Counted from the first letter of the stretch, positions 40,501 to 54,881 are shown. The stretch: DNA of 64,000 nt from Serinus canaria (GCF_022539315.1 NC_066343.1:38948706-39012705), one strand, 5' to 3'. The notes: generated by a model not told the origin, from the sequence alone. Made by a program: numbers and translations.

Positions 40501-41858
40501 CAAAGCCCTGACATTAATTTCCCAGATTCATAAGGGAACATAATATGCATCATTAATTATTCACAATTTTGACTGTATGTATATTTTTTTCAAACAAAAT
40601 GTATGTATCCATGTATACACAAATATACATAACAGGATACATGCATCCTGAAAAAATAACTGAAACATATGTAGTATTTTATAGTGACATCTGCTCTAAG
40701 AATAAATAATTAATCAGGTATATTTAATAACATTTTTTACAGGTTAGTCTGAATAGCTTTATTATCTCACCTTCATTGTCGCAGTCTTGCAATGAAAGCC
40801 ATATTTGATCTACCAGACCAACTCCTTTTACTTCACCATGAACTGGAATGGAATGCATTACCATTAATGCAATTAATGTCAAGAGTTAGGTTTGCAATTG
40901 CCAATGCTCGTTTTTAGGTTAATATTTCTTCATCAATTGCTTTATTTTTTTTTCTACACTGCAGAAGAAAACATCCATTGTGATACTTTTAGATTGTTCT
41001 CATTTCACATTTTTGACCTATAACCATCACGAGAAAGACTCTCATTATTGGTATTTTTTGGACTGGATTCTACCAGACATAAATTGCACATGTGTTTTAG
41101 AGCTATAGAAGCACATATCACTTAAAAATATTTATTAAAAATTGCAAGGTCATGCTTTATGATAAGGCGTGAGGAGATATTCTTCAGTCACTGGTGAAAT
41201 TCTTCTTGGTGTAAATTCTTGGCCCGCAAAGACAAACTTGTGGTAATAGTCTGCAAAAAAGTACTAATAGTCTGCACAAAAGTCAGAGTCAAGGCTTGGT
41301 CATACTGCATGAAGCATTTTTTTTACTTGGTGGTTATAGTTTTGTCCAGGACATTTGCTTTTGATGGGTATCACATAGAGGCAAACCCCTTACTACCTAA
41401 CACAGCTTGTTCAGCACCTGGTGCTACTCCTCACGCACAGTACTGAAAGTAACCTATAACCAAATTGTCCTGCCTAAAGCTTCTGCAACTGCCCCTCTGT
41501 TGTGCCAGACACCCTTGCTCAAGGCAGGAGGTACCCACGCAGCTAAACAACAGGTATCCACATCTCCCTCTGTTCTACTCCAAGGTACCTCAGCATGCGG
41601 CTGAGATCACATAAATGTGGACACAAGAATTGCAAATTCAGTGCTGAGTATTCTTTGAAACATGAAAAAAGATTAACTTCACATGCAAAGGCAGCAGATC
41701 TGTAGCCAGCAGACCTGGACATAGGTTAATAATTCAACGTAGGGGCAAACATCTAAAAATGAAACATATATAAAACCAAATCCCAGCCAAATGGCAAGGC
41801 TCAATTTAAATAATCTATTTAAATTACACCACTTGAAAATTTGTGTAACTGCACATTT

Positions 41859-41861
<3 letters not shown>
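37597..41861 (-). other. NTRK2 intron, mostly unique sequence
   Basis: Holds the palindrome at 38368 and a small AT palindrome at about 38543 (GTTATATATAAC-type). No exon or gene recognised. Confidence 0.65.
38368..38399. repeat. Near-perfect palindrome, 15-bp arms
   Basis: TTCATGTCTCATTTA, two bases AA, then the exact reverse complement TAAATGAGACATGAA. Just upstream (38329-38359) lies a direct repeat of TAATTATAAATTTA. Confidence 0.93.

Positions 41862-41912
<51 letters not shown>
41862..41912. repeat. (TA)n microsatellite
   Basis: A perfect AT dinucleotide run of about 25 units. It produces the Tyr-Ile repeat in a spurious minus-strand frame. Confidence 0.97.
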
Positions 41913-41918
<6 letters not shown>

Positions 41919-44900
41919 CATACAAACTCCCTCCAACATATTTCATATGAGTCACTGAAGAGCTTTTTCCTTGGAAATCATATTAATACAAAAAAAAACC
42001 AGCAACAGAAATAGATTTTCTCTTAGTAGCATTTTATGAACACCATAAAATCAATGATATATAAAGAATTTATTTAGGCTATATTAAATATTATGTCAGT
42101 AGAATGAGCAAAGTGAACTGTGGACATTCTTTGACTGATTCAGGATTACGACCAACAGCAAATTTGGATCCATCATGTTCAACAAGCGAGATTAATTTCA
42201 TAATATTCTATAATAAAGCTGAGCTCCAGAAGCTTGCTCCTGGAATTATTATGATAACTGAACTGAACTCTGAGCTCTGTCATGACTTTTGACCTTTATC
42301 TTGTCCAGATTTTCCTAGAAGGCAGGGAAAAAAAGAGATGATGGCCTGAATGTTGTTTATTATTTTTCAGCCAACACAAAAATTATACTAGACCAAACTT
42401 TTCAGCTCCTGCAAATACATCCAGCTCATTCTGCTCAAGTTAACAGATCTTAAATATCACTTTAAAGTCACAGAATATAATTTTCAAAAAGCAGACACTG
42501 AAAGGTAGTATGATGTCTTTGTGAAAACTGAAGCATTTAAGGAAAGATACACAACCTTGCTTGCTTCTTGACAAAGCATCAAAACTCTATTTTGGCAGCC
42601 TATTTAGGAAGAAAATGCTTGGCTGAGAGAATACTTTAACAGAATTCTAAACAAAAGATATTAAAATATTTTTCTGTATTTCTGACTGTTTATGATATTT
42701 CTCAAAACAGGAAAGATATTTTACAGGGACAAATATTTCCACTGCCATTAAAGGAGCATTGTTTTCTTTGCTGCGACTAAAATACTGGATCTGGTACTCC
42801 CCTTAGGTTTTGGAGTATAACTTCAGGAAGTGAGGTTAGTTAATGAGCATGTAACATGCTTATGTATCCTACACTGAACTTAATGCTAAATAACGGAAAA
42901 GAAATGTATCAAAAATCTAGAAAAAAAAGGCGGAGAAAAGCCATATTAACATTTTAAAAAATATATATTTCACTCGCAGCTCTGGAAAACAATCTACCAA
43001 AACACATTAAGAAGTATCATTGCCCATGCTATGAAAACAACCTTTCCCTTGCAAAGACAGAAAATTTTCTCAAACTGAACTCTATTTTATAAATCTTGCA
43101 AAATCAAATAATTGGTACATAAGGCTGCTTAACAGCTTTCCTGTCCATAATGCAACCACAGTATTACTGGAGACAGGATGGCAGGGGAAAAGCCCCTTCC
43201 ACACCTGACATGACCCTATTCACAAAAGCAGCACCCTTGTAGTTGGCTCAGAGCAGAGCCCTCTCCAGTAATAATGTGACTTTCTGTCCAAGTCCAACTA
43301 TGCTAAGAGTTATTGATGACAATCTCAAATAAAACAGTAATTAAATCTTCCAAAACACTTCTATGACTGGACAAGGGTTGTGAGAAGGACAGACACCAGA
43401 CAGCAGTTCTGACCTTGAAAGAAAACTATTGATTGGATTTTGCCTTGTGAAAGGAAGGAGGGAAAACTGAAACCAACCATTCTGAATCATTAATGAGCTC
43501 CCACAGAATGGTCCTAACTCCAGTTTTTTACATATCCATCTGCATTTTCCTTTTGGCTTCCCCAAAACTAGCTCATATGCAACCTTTACAGGAAAAGAAA
43601 TTACAAATTCATTCAAGAAAACATGAAGACAACCTCTAGACATCCACTCAAAGTTTGTGTATGTCAGACTGTGTAACACTTAACAACATAAATGTTACAT
43701 ATACTTTTAAATACACACACATATATATATATAGTTTGTGTGTGTGTGTGTATGTGTTTTTACTCATGTTAATTACGGTAAAAGAGTAAAAGATGCTATT
43801 AATTGCCTGTGATATTGTTATGCTTCTCTTTGTACCACTGAGGCAGAATGTGACTTTCCAGTCTTTTGTAATTCCTAGGACTGAAAGAGCTTCGAGCATA
43901 TTTTCTATGAGGAATTCCGCCCTAAAAATGAGATGTTTAGGTTGTTGATTTTTAAAGAAAAGCTCTTTATAGAAAGAAACAAAATAAAATTACATGAAAG
44001 TTATAATTTGTATGGCAGGAAAAATTCAAATAACTGCTGTTTTGCATTGATTTGCATTGATTAGAAAGTGATAGAGAGAAGTAAATGGCGAGCAAAAAGC
44101 CTACCACTAGATAAAACATAGGAAGATGTGTGATTATTTTCTCCTTGTTTATCTTAAATTTTACTCATCATCCTTCTTACTGAACTTCCCTCCTCAACAT
44201 ATTCCCTAGTTTTTCTTCTACAGTCTCTTTTCCTACAAATTGTCTCCAACATCTTTTCTTCAGTAGGTCCAGCCACAGTGCTATTTACTGTAACACAAAG
44301 CACTGTCCTTTGCTCTTGGCTCATCTAGCAGTCCTAAAGAAAATCATCCCCTACTAATGTACTTCTAAACAGAAGTCATTACTTAGTTTATAAAACTACT
44401 TTTCTGATACCTTTATTAAACAAATCAACCATGTTAAAAATGGGAAACTATGAAGCCAAGATTTCTTTTTAAATGTGATCAAACCAAGTGAACTTGAAAA
44501 AAAACATCCAACAGCCAAAAGATCACCGACTGTAGGAATTTCCTCTTAAAGAGACACAGCCCAAGAAAAACCAGCAAAGTGGAAATACGATTTTTTTTTG
44601 TTTGTTTACCATCCACTGCAAGAAGGAATAAATGTGATGACTCCTGTCCTCACTGTCACAAAGCAGTGCATTAGCAGAAGTATACAGGCTGTGTCAGCAC
44701 AAAGGAGTGCACAGTGTTGTCCAAGACAATGAGTTCACACGTGAGAGGAACTGGCGACTTTCAAAACATCCGTGTGATAATTTTCCCTTTAATTGCCTAT
44801 TTAATTACCAATACTTTCACAGTCTAGAGATTAGAAATGCCATCTTTACCAAGGATAATATGCTAACATTGGCAAAGGCAGGAATTGCCACTACTGGAAT

Positions 44901-47900
44901 TAGATTCAGTTGCCTTCTATACTAATGAGATATAAAAACTCACCACAGTAACACTGCAGCTTCTTTATTTAATAATTACAGAAATAATGTCATGAGATAA
45001 TACACCAACCATTATCTTACACCAAGTATACAGAGGATTAAAAATTCTATGCTGGAATAATTGCATTCAGAAGGAGATTATCCCTCTAGCCCTGAACTCT
45101 GAAATACAACACTTCTGCTCACAGCGTGGAAACACACATCTTTGTATGCTAGCAAAAAAAAGTCCAAAAAAGATTAAAAGAGCAGAGGTAAGAAACAGTG
45201 AGCTATCCAATGATACAGACACTCATTAAGTAAGAGTGAAAGAGATGAATACAACACGCAAAGGACAAGGCACAAACCTACTCTATAGCAAAGCCATAAA
45301 TAAATGCGCCTTCAGCGCTAGCACAAAACTCCTGTATGACCACACTGTAAGTTCAGCAAGAGTTTTACAACAGGAATTACATGGTGCTACACAGAAAGAG
45401 AAGAATCATTCACAATATGTCTGTTCAGCTTCCTTTATTTGCACTCTAGCTCTGTCTGTTTCATAAGATTCATGCAATGAATGATGAGGTGTAACAATGC
45501 CATGAACTGGCAATATCTAAATGTCATATCCAAGGGTCTATAACAACTATGAATCAATTCTTTCAAATAAAACCAGAAAAAGAATATTCCAAATTAAAAG
45601 ACCATTATTAAATATCTCGTTCCCATTATATTTCAAATTAAAAACCTTCCCACTTTGGTTATATGGCTGTGTTCAGCCCCATGGCTGTTTTTATACAAAA
45701 TCAAGGAGGAATAAAAGGCAGTGGAACATATCTCCGTAAAAAAAGTTTGCAATCTTGGCTATAATTCAAACAGCCACCTAACTACGGGTCAGAGAGGACC
45801 TGTGATGGTTCACAAATAATGATCTCCATACAGTCCTATGTATAAAGTCATTTACAAATCAAGGGCAAAGTTTAACCTTCTACGCATGTTACAAATCTGC
45901 TATCTGTGGAGTCTATCACAGTGCTGATTCTGCACTGACAGGTGGCTCCTATTTCCATCAGTGGTGTTTGTGGTGCTGAAAAAGCAATAAGACAGGCGAG
46001 GGCAAAGAGATTTGTCTCACTGCTGGTTGAACCCCACAGCACCCAACACCGTGCCAGAACAAGCCATCCTTCTAATTTTACACAGCTGATCCACAGATCT
46101 AATCAGCTGCTTCTGCATGAACAATGATTTGCACATGGTGGGTGGGAGAAGCCTCATTTTTTTTGCATTCATTATTTTAATTGTACATATTATACACACT
46201 GAAATTCACTGTATTCATTGAAATAGAGAAAGTCTGGCTGCTGATTGCATTTGTTACTGTATTCTTGGATACGTTCACATCCAATCTTGTGGCTGAATGC
46301 CATTGTACAGAGCTTTGCTATCTCAGCTTCCTCCCTTTTTGATCCTATAGTAGCTGTGGTAAAAGAAGCATATTTCTTGGCTCTGCATCATTAGTGACAT
46401 TGATCTGGCCTTGGTGCATCCCAAGTTCAAGGCTAAATATTTTAATTTTTCTTTCCTTATTTTGTTTGGTTTTCTTAAAAAAGTGCATTGGAATTCAAGA
46501 CTATGCAGATTCAGTGAGGGGCACCAGGAAAAACAGGTGACTGCAGGACACTATTAATAACTAAGCAGCAGGACACCACTTACAACAGAAACACAGATGT
46601 CTTCTTCTGGTCCCATGATATTATTTTGAAACACAGATAGCTTCTGGTATCAAATTCCACACTACCAAACCAGCCTCACGACCATACAGTTCCACTGACT
46701 GCAAGAGCTTCATTTCAGTTTGGCAGCCTTTAGAGACAAGAAAAAAAGCCAGCTTCCCAAGCTTTCACTCTGCTGTTACTGAGCTCAGAGCAGCTCATGG
46801 GCCCAGTCATGGTGACTGGACAAAGCCTGGGAGTGTTTGCAAAATACTTGTAAAATATGCATTTCCAATACCATCTGTACTTAGGAAAAGCTCTTACATT
46901 GTTGTTCTGCAATACATTATCAGGCCTCTCTCTCATGTCATCAGAGATGATAGTCTCCACAGCTCTCAATCCTCTCCCCTCAAGCTTTTCTTTTACTTTC
47001 ACTCCTTTCTTCATTAACTTTCTCACTGATTTTTTTTTTTCTTTTTGGTTTCTCTTCATGACATCAGGGACCATTTCAAAGCCTGGTTGGGACTTTCCCC
47101 AGATAGACAAGAAATCACACTATGCCTGTTTTTGTCATGCTTCCAACAGAACTGAAGTGAATCCCACCTTCCTCATCACAACCAAGTATGGCTACTTCAA
47201 ACCCAGCAACTCCTACACAGTTCCAGGCTCTTATCTTAGGCCAGACCTTCACACTCTTCTCTTTGTATTCAGAATATAATCAATCATTCCAGTACAAAAT
47301 TGGAAAAGGGTGTGATTTCTATCTTTTTTGGCTTATTTTCTCTTAGTTACATAGCAACCTTTTCCTCTTTTCTCATCACAACTTTAGAAATTCCCTACCT
47401 GCACACCTTTTCAAGTCTTCTCACTTGGATGTGAAATCCTCCTCTTCTGTACTTCCTTGCCTCTATTTTCACTTCTCCCTCACTCTCTTCATCACTTCTC
47501 AGGTCATGTATAAGATCAAGCTTGGGCTTTTTTGGTTTTTATTCTGGAAAAAAGTAATCCCATCTATCTCTGAAGCTTTTAACTCTGCTCTTCATTGTGC
47601 TCAACGACTGATTTGCAGGAGGTTCACTTGCTCTTATTCTTGGACTAAAGTCACCTTTGTGTGTACCCAAAACCTTACTCAGCCCATGACAGTTGACTCC
47701 TGACTCTTACTCTTGACCCATGACAGTCATTTCCTGCTACTTTAGCATATCATTCAGCTTCTGTGCTTAGAGTTTTGCATGATTTACAGTCCAGAACTAT
47801 ATGTTCAATATAAGCTGACACACACTACACTCGCTTACAATACAATTACTGAATTCCTTACAGTCTTTCTCAGAAAGGAGAAAAAGTAATTTTCTTCATG

Positions 47901-50648
47901 AAGTAGTAGTCAAGATGACACTAGTATGTGTAATCTCCGACCACATGTAGTGCTGTGTAAAGCAGATGAAGCTCTACGCAAAGAACTAGAAAACATTATA
48001 TTGCAGAAAAGGAAAACTGAATCTGTTTGCTCTGCTTGCAATAATCACACAAAATCAAGTGAAGTTAGTTTTCCATATTTTCCCATCCTAGTTCTATCAT
48101 CTTTTAGACATTTTCTGGATTATTAGGAACCCCTTTTAGTGAAATTAAACAAGATAAATGCTCCAGAACAGCAATTATATTCCAAAAAATGTTCATCATA
48201 AGCAGTGAAGCCATGTAGTATTTTAAAAATTGATGTATTTGGCTTTTAAGACTAAACTACGACTCCACTGGATGAATTAAAACCATGAAGTTCTGCTAAA
48301 TGAAGCAGCAAATTATTCTGAGTTACATTTAGGAAGATATTTATCTACCTGTAGCTGACTGGCTACACAAAATAAGAATGCACTAGAATATGCGACCACA
48401 AATATGAATGTACATGAACTCTTCAGTCTGTGTAAAAAAGATTCTTCAGTTCAGTCTACAACCTGTGCTGTGTCTACTACTAGGCTCATGCAGTTTTCTT
48501 ACTGGCATCAGCAAAATACCTTTTGCTGCACCTTGTGTGCTTTACAAACACACCAGCCAATGAAGTCAGCTGCATCTAAAGGGCAGCTAAGGGCACCCTC
48601 TGATATTTCAGTTCCTTAAACTCCCTCTTCCATAAGATTTTTGTAGCTAAGAAAGAGTAGAATTACTTGTCCAGAGCAGGCTCAGAAAAGACCTTATTAC
48701 CTCAGGTTCTTCGCTGCTACCTTTTTCTGAGTCCTGCCATGTTTGGAAGCAGTAATACCACAAACCACTCATATTTCATTCCCTATTTAAAAAGCTACTT
48801 AGGAATCACTCTAAGACATCCATTCATACAGAATCCAGTGTTACAGTGCCAAGGTTAATTGAGGAGCTAAAGGCCAAGATTAAGTTCCACCTGTTCTCTG
48901 GAGGATTGAGTTTCCAATGTTACTTTCCCAGATGCACATGGAAGCTGACACAGTCAACCACAAGGACCTCTGCCTGCAGCTCTTCTCTTCCCAAAGAAAT
49001 GCTGACCTCAGCAACCTAAATGAGCCTGATTCCCATCTACACTCATTTGCTGGCAGAGCAGTTAAAGGGGCCATAGTGTTAAAAAAACCATTCTGGCTCA
49101 CTGACATTTTTTTGTAATTTATGAAGGATGCTACAACCACATCAACATTTTTAGATACCAGTGATGCATTCTATGCAGCCTAGTTCCTCATCCCCTTCAA
49201 AAATACCCCCACTTAGCAAGGCTACTACTTCAGTTTAAAACATCAAGATATCTCTTTGTGTAGGTAACAGACACTGAATTCTGATGTTGCCACTGTAGCT
49301 GAGGGGTTTTTTTTTAATTTTCCTCCTCACATTGAAGCAAACAAATTTGTGACCAAGTTGTTGAACTGTAAGAACATATCTCAGTTAAAGCATTTCCATA
49401 ATATTGCTCACAATCCTGATTGCATTTTCACGATTGGAATGGAGTAGAAAGGTTATCAGTAATCACTGACAATGGAATGCGGTTGGAAAAAGGCAAGGTA
49501 CCTAACTAGCTAACTCTGAAGTACCTAATTGAAATTTAAGTAATCTTGAAACTTAGGAGAGCTGAAAGAGGCACTAGAAAACCCTCAGAAGCTCCATGCC
49601 TTGTTCTTAAAAAACCAGTCATAAATGACGGGAATTTATTTGGTTGCACAGAGTATGGGAGCTCAATGGCAAGGATCACTGCTCTAAGGCCAGCTGGTGT
49701 ACATAACAGTGCACATGAACATCCTTTTACTACCAGTTGTGGTCAGTGAGAACAGAGTCTGGCTTTGCACTTCATCCAGCCAAAGAACCTGCTTGCAGAA
49801 GCATAGGTTTTACTTAGTCAAAACATTGTCCTGACTGCTGTGAGCAAATTACAGTTTGTGAAAATTACCATGGCCTCAAAACCTAATCACTTAAATGCTA
49901 GGTGACTGTGATTAATACTGAACGCCTATTGCAGCATGAACACTTTTCAGAGAACATGGATGGGCAACAGCCAATTGCATAAAGACTGCAAACACATGGA
50001 ATCCCTCTTCCTTTAGCACCAGGAGGGTACACACTGTCAGCTCAGAGCTGCCGCAGGCAACACCAGCAGGCTGGCAGAAAAGGACAGTCTCATTCTTCTC
50101 CCAGGATTATCAACTTCTCACTATTCGAATTTGACACCCTTGGGCCTGATCTGTACAAGTGGATGGATATTTCCAGTCCCTGCAGGAACATGCAGACTCT
50201 GACCTGAGGAACTGCCTAAACAAAAAAGAAAAGTAAATTATTCAGATTTCTCCACATCCTCATGACACTGTGGCTCAGCAGACTGAAAGCAAAAACATGC
50301 CTCTTAGCTGTTTTGCTACCATGCTGCTCTTGTACTTGCCACAGGACCTGTAGAGTATGCCATGTCCAAGATTCAGGGATGGCCTGCTTTGCCAAGGAGT
50401 GAAAGAAAGAATATTTCCTCTGATTCCTCTGCCTTCATGCTGAACTGCACCGTAAGTCAACCATAAGACATTCCAAACTATTCTATTGCTTTTCTAAAAT
50501 AAAGCCATGTGTACTTATTTTATATTTTTCTTTATCAAAACAGCACAATGCTTAATAAACAGAAAGGAAAGTTTCCCTCCCTTGTCAGCCTTCCTCTGTG
50601 CAGCACAGAACACAGGAACAGCCAAGTTGGTCCAACCAAATGAAACAT
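41913..50648 (-). other. NTRK2 intron, mostly unique sequence
   Basis: Apart from the compound microsatellite at 43711 I see no repeat or exon. The 140-codon plus-strand frame at 46857-47279 and its 126-codon opposite at 46730-47110 share a T-rich stretch and carry no family signature. Confidence 0.65.
43711..43758. repeat. Compound (AC)n-(AT)n-(GT)n microsatellite
   Basis: ACACACACAT, then ATATATATATAT, then AGTTTGTGTGTGTGTGTG. The AC and GT arms are complementary, so the array is an imperfect palindrome around the AT core. Confidence 0.93.
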
Positions 50649-51342
50649 TGTCCTGGGTTGTAAGATATGGGTATGTGCTACTTGCCATCTGTCAGAGGTG
50701 GGGCAATTCTCTTCAGTTAATTGGGCAGTTTACTTTATCTCTTCCACAACCATTCCTCCCTCTGTGGAGAAATCTTCCATTAATGGGCCTTCGAGTCTCA
50801 CTGCATGACTGATAGAAATTGCATCATCCCATTGTGAGATGCTCTGCCCAGGGGAAGGAGCCAAGCATTCCTACCTGGATATAATCTGAGATTTGGAAGA
50901 CCGCAGCAGCCTTTTCCCAAAGGAGCAGCTGTCTTCTCCACTGGATTCCCAGAGGAAGACCAGGCCCACCTACACTACCACTGGACCTTCAGAGGAAGAC
51001 TACACCCCTCTACAGGCTCACTGCTTCAACAGAACCACATCTGTCACTCCTGCAGGACTGCAGCCACCATTTAATCGGATTGCTGCCAACACCCTGACCA
51101 ACAGGGTGTCAGGGTGTATTCTGGCTCTGTCAGTGGTTTCTTTTCTGTTTTTCTTGCACTATTGCATTTGTATTTTTTTAAATTCTCCTAGTAAAGAACT
51201 GTCATTCCCATTCCCATATCTTTGCCTGAGAGCCCCTTAAGATCAAAATTAAAATAATTCAGAGGGAGGGGGTTTAAATTTTTGTATTTCAAGGAACGCT
51301 CCTGCCTTCCTTAACAGACACCTGTCTTTTCAAACCAAGGCA
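50649..51342 (+). mobile_element. Solo LTR of an endogenous retrovirus, 694 bp
   Basis: The element begins TGTCCTGGGTTG and ends CCAAGGCA, giving the TG...CA termini of an LTR. The 5 bp AACAT occur directly before (50644-50648) and directly after (51343-51347) as a target-site duplication. The adjacent A makes a 6-bp reading (AAACAT) possible if the end is shifted by one base. A TATA-like sequence lies near 50878 and an AGTAAA poly(A) signal variant at 51190-51195. The body closely resembles an LTR family I know from passerine genomes. No internal gag/pol/env sequence adjoins it, so it is a recombination-derived solo LTR. It lies antisense to NTRK2. Open frames inside it (101 and 115 codons) are LTR sequence, not genes. 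Confidence 0.9.
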
Positions 51343-52761
51343 AACATCTATCGCCCTGCCTCTGACATGAGCCAAAAGCATCTGCCTGAGGGATTGTGTT
51401 AGCACAGAACAAGCGCATACCAGAACACCTTTGCCACACCACATCACAAAGATTGCAAGTGCCAGAGGTGATACCTTTGTGCTTAATAGCTGTATCGCTG
51501 AAACTCACAGCTGCTGGGCAGGAACAGGCCCTGTGCCATCCACCTGACTCACAACCTGCACTCTTAAGGCACCTGGGCTTTACTAAGCCATTGGCATTGC
51601 ATGATTTCTTGCGATGGCAGCAGAGTAGTCTGCATTAATGTTTGCCTGGAGCACACTGGGAGAGGCCACTGCAAAAGCAGATGCAATGCACAAGCTCCAG
51701 GCACCATGAAAAGTTGCTACAACACCTGCCTAGCTGGCAAGCCAGAATTCAAAAGCACAGAAAGAGGAATTTAGCAGGGGAGGCTTTCTACTATTCTCCA
51801 AAATGACTGACAGCAGTGAGAGCTTACAGGCCTCCAAGACAGCCATAGGAAGAAATATATTGCTCGTGGTAGCCGCACAAAGACATGATTTGACCTTCTA
51901 ATTCGAAGGTTTTAATTTCACCTTCAAACTACCAGAGAGACATTCAACAAATGCACAACGGCATCTGAAGACAGAAAACATGGAGAGCTCACAGTGCATA
52001 TCCCCACGTGCCACAGCAGAAGAGGTAACAGTGCAGCTTCAGAATGACAGAACACTGCAAGGGCCCTCCCCAACAAAAGCAAGGGATGTCAACAGGTACT
52101 GGTTCAGACTCAAGTGCAAAAAGGAATGTTATTACAAGTTACATTTCCGTTGCTGCCTGTTGCTACAAGTCACAGATGAAACTTTCTGAAAGGGCACAAA
52201 CCTGTCTTGGAAGACTTTTGGTACCAAAAATTTCAGCTGTGGCCACCAGGTCCTATGCCTGAGGGCTCCCGCATGAAATAAAGGGTTCTGGTGACTCAAT
52301 TTACTGCTATTTAAGGAATGTTTTTCTCCCAGTTTGAATCACATCTACTGACCAGAACTAAAGTTAAAATTTCGCCTACTTAAAGGCCATACATGGCATG
52401 TCTCCATGTTGAGGCTGGCCCTGTCAAATGTGGAGGCAAATCTGTGATCACACTCCTCACAAGGGTTACAAATGGACTCCTTCCAGCTGCAGATGCTCCC
52501 ACATATGCTCTCCAGAAGAGCTGTGGCAGTACAGAAATTGTGCCACAACTGTAGGCTGTCCTCTTCTTATTTATGAAACTGCCTTTAAAATCCAAAATAT
52601 CTGTGATGGAAAAGGCCAGAGTTCTCAGACACACCAGCTCTGTAGACCACACCATCAATGCTCAGAGCAGACAAGAGGCAAAGGAGCTAATAGAGGGAGG
52701 GGGACCACAGCCATGACTGGCTGGCCAAAGTGCCAAGAAGAACTGAAGCTTCTTGACAAAG
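51343..52761 (-). other. NTRK2 intron between the solo LTR and a CR1
   Basis: Somewhat less AT-rich than its surroundings. The N-terminal part of the 190-codon plus frame (52428-53000) lies here, but its remainder is CR1. I do not accept it as a gene. Confidence 0.6.
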
Positions 52762-52997
52762 AAAATCTTAGAACAGTTTGGGCCAGAAGGGGCCTTAAAC
52801 ATCACCTGGTTTCAACCTGTTTGCCATGGGCAACCTTCCACAGTCCCACACTGCTGAAAGCCCCATCCAATCCGGCCTTAAACACTTCCAGGGATGAAGC
52901 ATGCACAACTTCTCTGGGCAACTTGTTCCAGTGGCTCACCACCCTCAAAGTAAAAAATTCCTTCCTAACATCTAAACTAAACCTACACTCTTTCAGT
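52762..52997 (-). mobile_element. CR1 LINE 3' end fragment
   Basis: The plus-strand text has the reversed CR1 3' region: a degenerate start with GGGCCTTAAAC, then GCCATGGGCAACC, CCCCATCCAATCCGGCC, CACTTCCAGGGATG, CTTGTTCCAGTGGCTCACC and TTCCTTCCTAACATC. It is 5'-truncated near 52997, as most avian CR1 copies are. It accounts for the C-terminal part of the 190-codon open frame at 52428-53000. Confidence 0.9.
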
Positions 52998-54575
52998 TAG
53001 TTCACATATTTTGTCATCTGTCAGAAAAAGGTGAAGGACCTTTTATAAATACTTCTTGTATGTTTACACTACTCCACCTTGTGCTCCAGGGTATTCAGCC
53101 ATGCCAGACAGTTGAAGGAACAATGCATTAACCTTTGACACCATAAAAAATCTGACATAGCCTAAATAATAGTTACTAGATAGTTTGTGCATTTTACTTC
53201 AATATAAAGGATCCTGTTACATTGCTCCCTCTCTGGCCTCTTTTTTAAGAAGCTTCAAAAAATCAAACAGAGCAAATAAGAAAGATTCTTAATCCTGCCC
53301 TATTTTTTTTTTTTTAATTTCAAAGACAGATCTCATTTTCCTAAATCTGGTTTCTCATTTCCACACTAGAAGTGCCATCAAGTCTTCCTGGTTTCTGCTA
53401 TTGGCAAAGCAAACACCACCAAATGGGACAAAACATGGCGGAGAAAAAACTAGAGAGTAAAAAACAGAGTAAAAGAATTACAGACTCTTCTTTAATAAGG
53501 AATTCTGATTTTTGTGCAGAATACAAAAGAAGTGTCAGGACAAAATGGAGTTTGAGGGCAGCGCAAACAGTTCTTTCATTAGGATGACCATTCCTATGTC
53601 ACTCATGATCCATATATGGAGGAAAAAGTCACTATATATAACACACTATTCTCATCTTTACATTGGATTATCATCCAACCTGAGGACTGAATGTAAAGCT
53701 AACATTTGAAGTATAAAAATGTAAAAGACTGGAACATTGGTCACTGTGAGGCAGAGAGGCATACTCATATTGCACCAGTGAGGAAGCACTGGGAGGTACA
53801 GTATCTCCAGAAAAACAGGAATTGAGAAGAGCTGTGAGTCACTTGGAAAAGATTTGTTTGCCTACCGAACTTTGGGGGCTTCACTGGCTGCAGTGAATTA
53901 ATAGATAATGTACAATGCTGATCCCAGGTCACAGACATTCTGGAAGATCCTGAACATGCATCAGGATGAGATATAAAAGGGACCTATTCATTCAAATTTA
54001 AAAATCTTACTTGAACCAAAGTAAAGTGTTTCTTTTACTAGGTATTCAAGAAACTTGACTACCTTTTGTCTTGATTTTTCTTAATTCTTCTAAATGTTTG
54101 TACCTCTTCATTTCTTCCTAAGATGCAACAGCACTGCTGCAGTAATCGCTTTACAGCATTTCCTGTTTTTTTGAAAGAAGAAACACCATAAACATCACCA
54201 GCTCACCCTGCTTTGTGCTGAGTGTAAGACTAGACACTTGCAGAGTGCCTGTCAGCCTCAGCTGCTCTGTGAAAAGTCAGTTCAAGCTGGCCCAGCCTTC
54301 AGGGGAAGCCTCTGCTGCCAGTCACTTCCACATCAGCCCTCTTCCTGGAGATCATACAGCGGGCCTCATTTCTACCAAGAATACTTTCTATTTATCTACT
54401 ATTCATGTTCCAAGCTAGAGTGTTTAAGAACTGCTTGGTTTTTAGCATTGAGTTTTCTAGCATTGCACCTTGACACTTCCTCAAAGGGAGATCAAAACCA
54501 AGCACATATGTACCTTATAGTAAATAGTGCTTAAACCATTGGAGAAGTGGGACAACTCAAAACTACATTGATAGA
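52998..54575 (-). other. NTRK2 intron between CR1 and polypurine tract
   Basis: A run of 13 T at about 53306 is the only notable feature; no exon recognised. Confidence 0.65.
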
Positions 54576-54850
54576 TGGGAAGAAAGAAAGAGAAGAAAGA
54601 AAGAAAGAAGAAAGAACGAAAAGAAAGAAAGAAAGAAAGAAAGAAGAAACGAAGAAAGAAAGAAGAAAGAAAGAAGAAGAAAGAAGAAAGAAAGAAAGAA
54701 AGGAAGAACGACAGAAAGAAGAAAGAAAGAAGAAAGAAAGAAGAAAGAAAGAAAGAAGAAAGAAAAAAAAGAAAGAAAGAAGAAAGAAAGAAGAAAGAAA
54801 GAAAAGAAAGAAAGAAAGAAAGAAGAAGAAAGAAAGAAGAAAGAAAGAAA

Positions 54851-54881
<31 letters not shown>

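Noticed and set aside
46730..47279. Overlapping 126- and 140-codon frames on opposite strands
   Set aside because: They share the same T-rich DNA, lack family signatures, and have no plausible promoter or splice context.
50507..51240. 101- and 115-codon frames considered as retroviral genes
   Set aside because: They fall within or across the solo LTR, which carries no internal coding region.
52428..53000. 190-codon plus-strand open frame
   Set aside because: Its C-terminal part is reversed CR1 3' sequence and the rest has no recognisable motif; chance frame across an element boundary.
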